Shown here: piece by piece, positions 59,048-64,000 of the stretch
Layout: every line of letters begins with the position of its first letter
Numbering within the stretch: the first letter of the stretch is position 1
Assembly (NCBI GenBank): GCA_008973525.1
Contig: WACJ01000501.1
Coordinates: forward strand, 620,001 to 684,000
Source: Stenopsyche tienmushanensis
Taxonomy: Eukaryota > Arthropoda > Insecta > Trichoptera > Stenopsychidae
Reading direction: 5' to 3'
DNA length: 64,000 bases
Notes under the pieces: model-generated
What the model was told of the DNA's origin: nothing
Seen by the model: the letters and a program-made list of their open reading frames with translations, nothing else
The model's database searches: none
Program-made: the position numbers and the translations under genes

Positions 59048-59380
59048 TTAACTAGCAGCAATATAGTGATACATTGCTCCCGGTCTTATGCGATTCAAAT
59101 ATAAAGTGGAATTTTGCTGTACATATTTATTAGTGATATATTGAAATCGTTGCCCTCCTAATGTCTCCATAAACATACAAAAGTCACATGGGGCCAAGTC
59201 TGAGCTGTAATATGGGTGTTCCCAGTGTAATTGGATGAGTTTATCCATCACTATTCCGGCAGACTGTGTTTTGACTTCACAAAACTTTTCGGCCCAATCA
59301 AACACTTGAATCTTATTTAGAGTAGCATCATCGAACTGTGCCTTAAATTTCCTCAAAATTTCATGCCTCCGTTTACGATA
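59048..59380 (-). pseudogene. HTH_48-type mariner, internally deleted
   Basis: Minus frame 59356-59048: RKFKAQFDDATLNKIQVFDW then AEKFCEVKT is the N-terminal domain (HTH_48 type, 'ATP SRSTVFRWYKEF'-like). It jumps directly to LHWEHPYYSSDLAPCDFCMF with METLGGQRFQY, the third-Asp block (HPPYSPDLAPCDFHMF). The middle with the first two catalytic Asp blocks is deleted. The 3' terminal repeat lies within the frame's tail at 59085-59140 (GCGATTCAAATATAAAGTGG), the same as at 55.9 kb. The 5' terminus is not seen. Confidence 0.75.
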
Positions 59381-59384
59381 AAAC

Positions 59385-59835
59385 GAATTTACTAAAAATA
59401 AGAAACTCCTTTTTGTGCGATTTCGAAGTTATGCGGTTTTTTTAAAGCAATTTTTCCAATGTTTCGACGTTTAACGCTTTCGCGCGCGTTATCGTCATTT
59501 TAATTGGTTTCGTGAATCCGATTGCCGACAATATTCATGAATACCGATTAGTGCTTATAAGCAATCGCCAAAACAAACAATGAGTCAGTTATTCTGTTTC
59601 GTGTTTGCCTCTTGATTTCACTAATCGGTGTTATTGATAACATTCCAGCGATAAGACCGAAGTTTTATCGCCGTCGAACCATTCATCATTAAATTAATTG
59701 ATCCACACGTTTTTTTTAATATGTTCTTTACACTTTTCAGTGATTTTCAACCATTGTATTTTCTTTAATAATAAAACTATTTAAACCATCGCTAATACAC
59801 ACAATGAAAGGTCGATCGTTTTGTCTCGTGTTATT
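59385..59835. other. Unassigned, with a fold-back-arm fragment
   Basis: TTTTTGTGCGATTTCGAAGT followed by TATGCGGTTTTTTT (59415-59450) resembles an arm of the fold-back repeat at 39.6-39.95 kb. Otherwise nothing recognised. Confidence 0.4.
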
Positions 59836-59838
59836 GTA

Positions 59839-61300
59839 TTAGAGTAACGGGAGTCGAAAGCACACAAGCAGAGCAGGATTTTTTTGGGCAGGTTTGGCAT
59901 CTCCATGAAGTCTCAGTGCGTTTATTATTTTTTGAACACCACCTGCAGCGCAAATAACATATTTTCTTTTTATAATTTTTTGGAATAGGATTTTTTCCAA
60001 AAAAATGACTAGAGTATTGCCTATTGTTGGAGTAGGTGTGACAGTTACCAATTCTCTACCATCTGTTATATGGGCAATACATAATAAGGATTCTATTAAA
60101 TTGTCTCTAAATTGTAGAAAACTTATCACCTTTTCCATTTTAATGCGGTATAAAATCCACGCATTAAATACTGACATGTCTAACAAATGGAATATAATTT
60201 TTTTATACCACCGAATTGTTTTTCGGGGACAAGAATAGTATGCTATGAGTTGGCCTGACTTGTCAACATCACCCATAAATTTATTGTATTCCACAACTTC
60301 AATGGGCTTTATTTTTATGATTCCATATCTGTTAGTTTTTTCGATGAGCTGAGGGTGATATTTGGTTGTAATGCGTCTCTAGTATCGTGCCATTTTGAAA
60401 TATATATATTATTTTTTCTTAACCATATGTGTTCTCCCTTTTTAACCTTCTTCTTTGTTATTTCTGCTGGATTTCCTCTTCTATTTGCACGCAATGTCCC
60501 TGTTGTATGCGTCCTTTTTTCTAATAGTTTAGTAGATAATGAAATGTTATTAAAAAAAAATGTCCATAAAAACATGATGACCTTTGTGGAGAAATGGATT
60601 CATCAATATAAGTACGATCATCAATCAAAGGCATCAATTTTGGTTCCTCTAGGTTCGTTATCAAATAACCTTCCTCTATAGATTTCTAGATTATGGATGT
60701 ATCCATTTGGGGAACACAATTTATAAAATTTGATGCCATACTTAGCTTTCTTCCCTTTCGTGTATTGCCGTAACCACAGTCGCCCTCGACGAAGAAGAGA
60801 TTCATCTAAAGAAATTTCTTCCGATGGAGAATATATATTTTGAAAATTCGAAACAACGATGTCAACAGTGAACTTATTTTTGACATCCTGTCATTGTTAT
60901 TTATCGTGCAATTTAAACATCTCAATATTTTTTCGAATCTTCTACTCGACATAATATAAGAAAATATTGGATGATAATACAATGAAGCTCGTGAAAACAT
61001 TTTTCTTAGTGTTGGAAAGCCTATATGCCCACCGAGCAGACACAGTCCAAAAAATTTTTCCAATTCCATATAATTTATTTCATTGAATTTGGTCACCATG
61101 CAGTATCTTGTTTTTGGTAAATTGTAAAAGTAAACTTTTTACCATAAGCATTCGTACATTTTATCAACAATTTATTAACTTCCCCAGTCCAAATACTTGT
61201 AAAAAATTCTATAGGTGTATCTCCAATATCTTTTTTTATTCCTGAAGATGTAAAATCAAAACCAAAATCTGGTATGAGAATATTTGACCGGACCGGGCAT
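59839..61300 (-). pseudogene. piggyBac transposase pseudogene (near full length)
   Basis: Minus-strand piggyBac transposase in several frames. From high to low coordinates: GDTPIEFFTSIWTGEVNKLL (about 61220-61160); after a frameshift at about 61097, ELEKFFGLCLLGGHIGFPTL and YYHPIFSYIMSSRRFEKILR (61099-60806); DESLLRRGRLWLRQYTKGKK then AKYGIKFYKLC (about 60810-60715, catalytic core); SLSTKLLEKRTHTTGTLRAN (60540 on); YNKFMGDVDKSGQLIAYYSC and RKTIRWYKKIIFHLLD (60294-60160); and remnants of the C-terminal cysteine-rich tail (YVICAAGG, NPALLVCF). Stops at the DAFD-SYLY junction and frameshifts inactivate it. TTAA-flanked ends were not identified. Confidence 0.85.
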
Positions 61301-61499
61301 GGTGTTGATCGGACCTTGTGATCCGCGAAAAAAAATTGTATTTACGTAAAAATATTTTGGGAATAAACATTATTTTATGTGATTTTGCCGAAATTGGTAA
61401 TCCGAAACGTAAGTACATAATACTTTTACGTGGGCGATGTTCATAAAATGTATCTACTCCAAGTCGGTGCATCACAAAAATCGAATTATTAACCAAAAT

Positions 61500-61684
61500 G
61501 AATTTATTTACTCGGAAAAGTTTGGGAGTGTTGATCCATGTTTTTGTAAATGGTTTGTTATTGTGTCCCTGAAGGCGGCAGGAATAGGACTAATCCGGCG
61601 CGAGAGGTTTAGGTTGAGCGAGGTTTATTTGCACTCATGCTGCGCGACGAACGGAGGTGACGACATGCGCGCAGGAAAGCGTTA
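61500..61684. other. Small CpG-containing patch
   Basis: GC-richer sequence at 61570-61680 between the piggyBac relic and the repeat at 61685. Nothing recognised. Confidence 0.3.
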
Positions 61685-61960
61685 AAAATACATTATCCAA
61701 AGGAATTTCCAAAATTCCAACTACTTACGGAGTTATAGCTATTTTAGTGACACGGCAGCATGGCCAGTCCTACCATAGTAAAATCTTTTAACGCGTTTTT
61801 CTCGAAACTACACTTTTCAACCCCTTTTGACATAATATCTCAAATTTTAATTAACTAATTTACTTCAAACTGGATACGAATCTTTTCTATATAACTCTCT
61901 ATGTTATCAAAAACCCGGAACGCATCTACCACACAAAAAAGGTTTAAGTGTATATAAGCA
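61685..61960. repeat. Unnamed dispersed repeat, second copy
   Basis: Matches 39355-39545 in the same orientation (AAAGGAATTTCCAAAATTCC, ACTTACGGAGTTATAGCTAT, TATATAACTCTCTAT). It is then joined to a single fold-back arm (GGAACGCATCTACCACACAA, AAAAGGTTTAAGTGTA) in the orientation of the right arm at 39.9 kb, so the left arm and loop are missing here. Confidence 0.65.
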
Positions 61961-62046
61961 AAATTCCGGGCTATATGCGGAAATTTCTCTCATACATTTG
62001 TGTACATTTGTAAAAAAAAAGTGCCACGGCTTTGCTTGGTGGAACG

Positions 62047-62510
62047 TAGGGAATCCGATCCCGGGATCCCGAACAGTTTTAGGTGCATAAGAATCCTGGG
62101 ACTAGTAAACGTAATGTCGAAAAATTCGGGATTGAAATTTTTATCTAACAGAAATCGTACACCTCACCAACACGATGAAGGCTACTAAATCAAGAAATTT
62201 TCGCCGAAATTTGAAAGCTTGGAAACAGTGGCGTAACTATTAATTGGCAAGCTTAGATTACGCCTAAGGGCAGTAACTGTCTGGGCTATGTATACATATA
62301 TAGAGTACATATATATTTTTCAAATTTTTATATTAACCTTTCCCTACCGGTGATGTATTTACTACACCTAGAATCTAATAATGGGAATATCGATATGAAA
62401 TATAATAGATACGGGGTTCCAAATTTTTGTGCTTCCTCCGTAATATGATTACGAATCACATCGAAGTATTATAGTATATAAATATTCATCTGCAGCGACG
62501 GAAATAAATA
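62047..62510 (+). repeat. hAT-like repeat, copy 2
   Basis: TAGGGAATCCGATCCCGGGA at 62047 and the blocks GCAGTAACTG, TTAACCTTTCCCTACCGG, TGATGTATTTACTACACC and ATCTGCAGCGACGGAAATAA (62270-62510) match copy 1 (13813-16275). A CAGTGGCGTAACTATTAATT segment at 62227 is itself like a hAT terminus, suggesting a further nested insertion. Confidence 0.7.
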
Positions 62511-62612
62511 TTTTGTCGGAAAATCGGGAATTTTGCGAATTTTAGTCCGTATCTCAGCAGAAAGGAATTTTATCAGTCACATTGATGGTGCTACACGAAA
62601 ATAGCGGGTTAA

Positions 62613-62795
62613 CGCGGTCATCAACTCGAACAAGCATTTAAATATGTGATGACGATACCTCCAACGAGTGTGGAGGCTGAGCGTGCATTTTCAGCAGCAG
62701 GTTGCCTGGCTTCCAAAATCAGATCCAGACTAAATGACGAATACCCTCGATGTTTAATGTTACATAGTCGTCATTATCCATATCATTCAGTTTAG
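62613..62795 (+). pseudogene. hAT transposase C-terminal (dimerisation) fragment
   Basis: The frame opens after a TAA at 62610 and ends at TAG 62793-62795. It reads QAFKYVMTIPPTSVEAERAF then SAAGCLASKIRSRLNDEYPR, CLMLHSRHYP. This is the hAT C-terminal dimerisation domain (IPATSVESERAFSAAG...RSRL). Only about 60 residues of a 500-700 residue enzyme remain. It lies directly downstream of the hAT-like repeat copy 2 and probably belongs to it. Confidence 0.85.
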
Positions 62796-62814
62796 GTCAT
62801 AAGAATTTGCTTAT

Positions 62815-63212
62815 CATCGATCCATAGCGTTCGCCATTGACGATTATGTCAATGTCGCTTCAGAATAAGTACGAACAGATGATTCCGCCAGACTAAAATC
62901 CGCACAAAACAGTGACTTTATCGAAATGCATTTGTCGAGAATTCGTGTGGATAGTTATCGTCCCAAATTCGATGTCGTGAACTTTATCGCTAAAGATGAT
63001 TTTTGATGGCGAAAACGTTTCTTGAAAGATGCACTGATTTTGAAAATAAATTTTGTTAATAATTGCGTACGCGTTTTCAACACTATAACCTATCTATAAT
63101 AATTTGCCATATGATATGTAATAATTTACAATAAATTTGATAGATATTGCTTTAACAATATAATCTCAATAACCCAACTAAACTTCGAGCGCTCATATTA
63201 AAATAGTCCTAT
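62815..63212 (-). mobile_element. Tc3-like Tc1/mariner relic, 5' half
   Basis: Minus strand. The terminus near 63212-63181 (GGACTATTTTAATATGAGCG then CTCGAAG) and the leader (ATATCATATGGCAAATTATT) match the other family members. In the interior a frame reads FSPSKIIFSDKVHDIEFGTI (first-Asp block SDEAHF-like), DKVTVLCGF, a stop, SGGIICSYLF, a stop, then DIIVNGERYGSMIS. The second and third catalytic blocks are absent. Two or more stops; non-functional. Confidence 0.8.
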
Positions 63213-63214
63213 AT

Positions 63215-64000
63215 TTTTATTATTTTTTTAACTTAGCTATCATATATACTTGTTGCATCTACCTAATGATGGTTATGAATTGCAGTACACTTACAAAGCT
63301 CTAATACAAAGTATAAGTAATATATTATATCGTACATGATAGGTCCTTAGCGCAATTTAATTTTGCAAATAATAAGGGACCTGTTGATACTTTACTTTTC
63401 TTAATTTAAAGTTGAAAATAACTTTTACCTCAAATTGTAATAAAAATATGTCCATCAATTTAAAAGCTTGTTTTCAACCAATGTACATATCACACTCAGT
63501 CATTCATAGAGGCGCAAAGAGATTCAACTTCTACAAATTGATAAGTGATAAAAAAACGATTAGATATGGGTAGAAACATTGATGGTCGTAAATTAAAGCG
63601 TTATATAACTAAATAAATCTTAGTTTAACAACTGCATAGAAGACCAATAAAATATTTACGAAAATAAGTGACCTTTGTTCAGATGATTATTAAGGCTTAA
63701 AATTATATCATCAATTTCAAATTACGAGAATGACGATCTAATAATGTTTATGTTTATATGCCAAAAAGAACATCCATCCTCCAATAAAAATGTCGAAAAG
63801 CCGTTTATCAGCCAGTGTTAAATCAATATTATGGCTGCGACAAAAAATATTACGTTTATACATAATTTTAGAGCTAATTTAATTCATGTAAACATTAAAA
63901 TTAAAACAAGATTTGCGTCTTAAATTTATCACCTTACCATCAGCGACTCGCCGATGAGTTGCTGTTTTCGTAAAAAAATACATTGGTGAATCTAAAAATG
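63215..64000. other. Unassigned AT-rich stretch; repeated sequence at the window edge
   Basis: No gene recognised. The last 20 bases (CATTGGTGAATCTAAAAATG) match 46654-46673 at 19 of 20 positions and would encode the end of the same unknown minus-strand protein, so the next copy probably lies just beyond the window. Confidence 0.4.

Noticed and set aside
1..64000. CRISPR arrays, operons, phage or plasmid functions
   Set aside because: No regularly spaced direct repeats, no bacterial gene organisation; all recognisable proteins are eukaryotic DNA-transposon relics.

Overview
This window looks like nuclear DNA from an insect-like arthropod. It is AT-rich with long intergenic or intronic stretches, and it contains decayed DNA transposons of the Tc1/mariner, piggyBac, hAT and pogo types plus short CpG-rich islands. 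I found no complete host protein-coding gene, no rRNA or tRNA, no bacterial-style operon and no CRISPR array. A hymenopteran-like host would fit the sharp CpG islands and the transposon mix, but that is inference. Most open frames are short, overlap on both strands and have no recognisable product. The sequence is best read as a gene desert, or as very long introns, loaded with transposon fossils.

Layout. 0.3-0.5 kb: a Tc1/mariner relic. 4.4-5.6 kb: a CpG island with a CRE site. 6.2-6.7 kb: an element with palindromic ends. 8.0-8.5 kb: a Tc1/mariner relic. 10.65-11.47 kb: a mariner with both ends preserved and a decayed transposase. 11.5 kb: a 112-bp mariner miniature. 12.4 kb: a pre-miRNA-like hairpin. 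13.6-16.3 kb: nested insertions (Harbinger-like MITE inside a TTAA-flanked piggyBac inside an older hAT-like repeat). 16.3-26.4 kb: several CpG islands, a Tc relic and repeat copies. 28.3-30.0 kb: a hAT/mariner composite with inverted arms. 31.1-31.9 kb: a TTAA-flanked element inserted in a repeat whose uninterrupted relative lies at 20.5 kb. 34.6-37.8 kb: Tc and mariner relics. 38.9-40.0 kb: a pogo-like terminus and a fold-back repeat. 40.1-42.8 kb: the largest CpG-rich region. 44-48.9 kb: two more islands, an RTE-like LINE tail and a duplicated 0.25-kb repeat. 49-55.9 kb: Tc and mariner relics, including a mariner whose interior is replaced by GC-rich sequence. 56.4-58.7 kb: two CpG islands. 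59-63.2 kb: mariner, piggyBac, hAT and Tc relics packed together.

The most abundant recognisable family is a Tc3-like Tc1/mariner element with termini close to TCTTTCAATAAG-ACGCTC, seen as at least six broken copies. The CpG islands are the best candidates for promoters or first exons of host genes whose coding exons lie elsewhere, but the sequence alone does not prove transcription. Percent identities were not calculated; similarity statements rest on direct reading.
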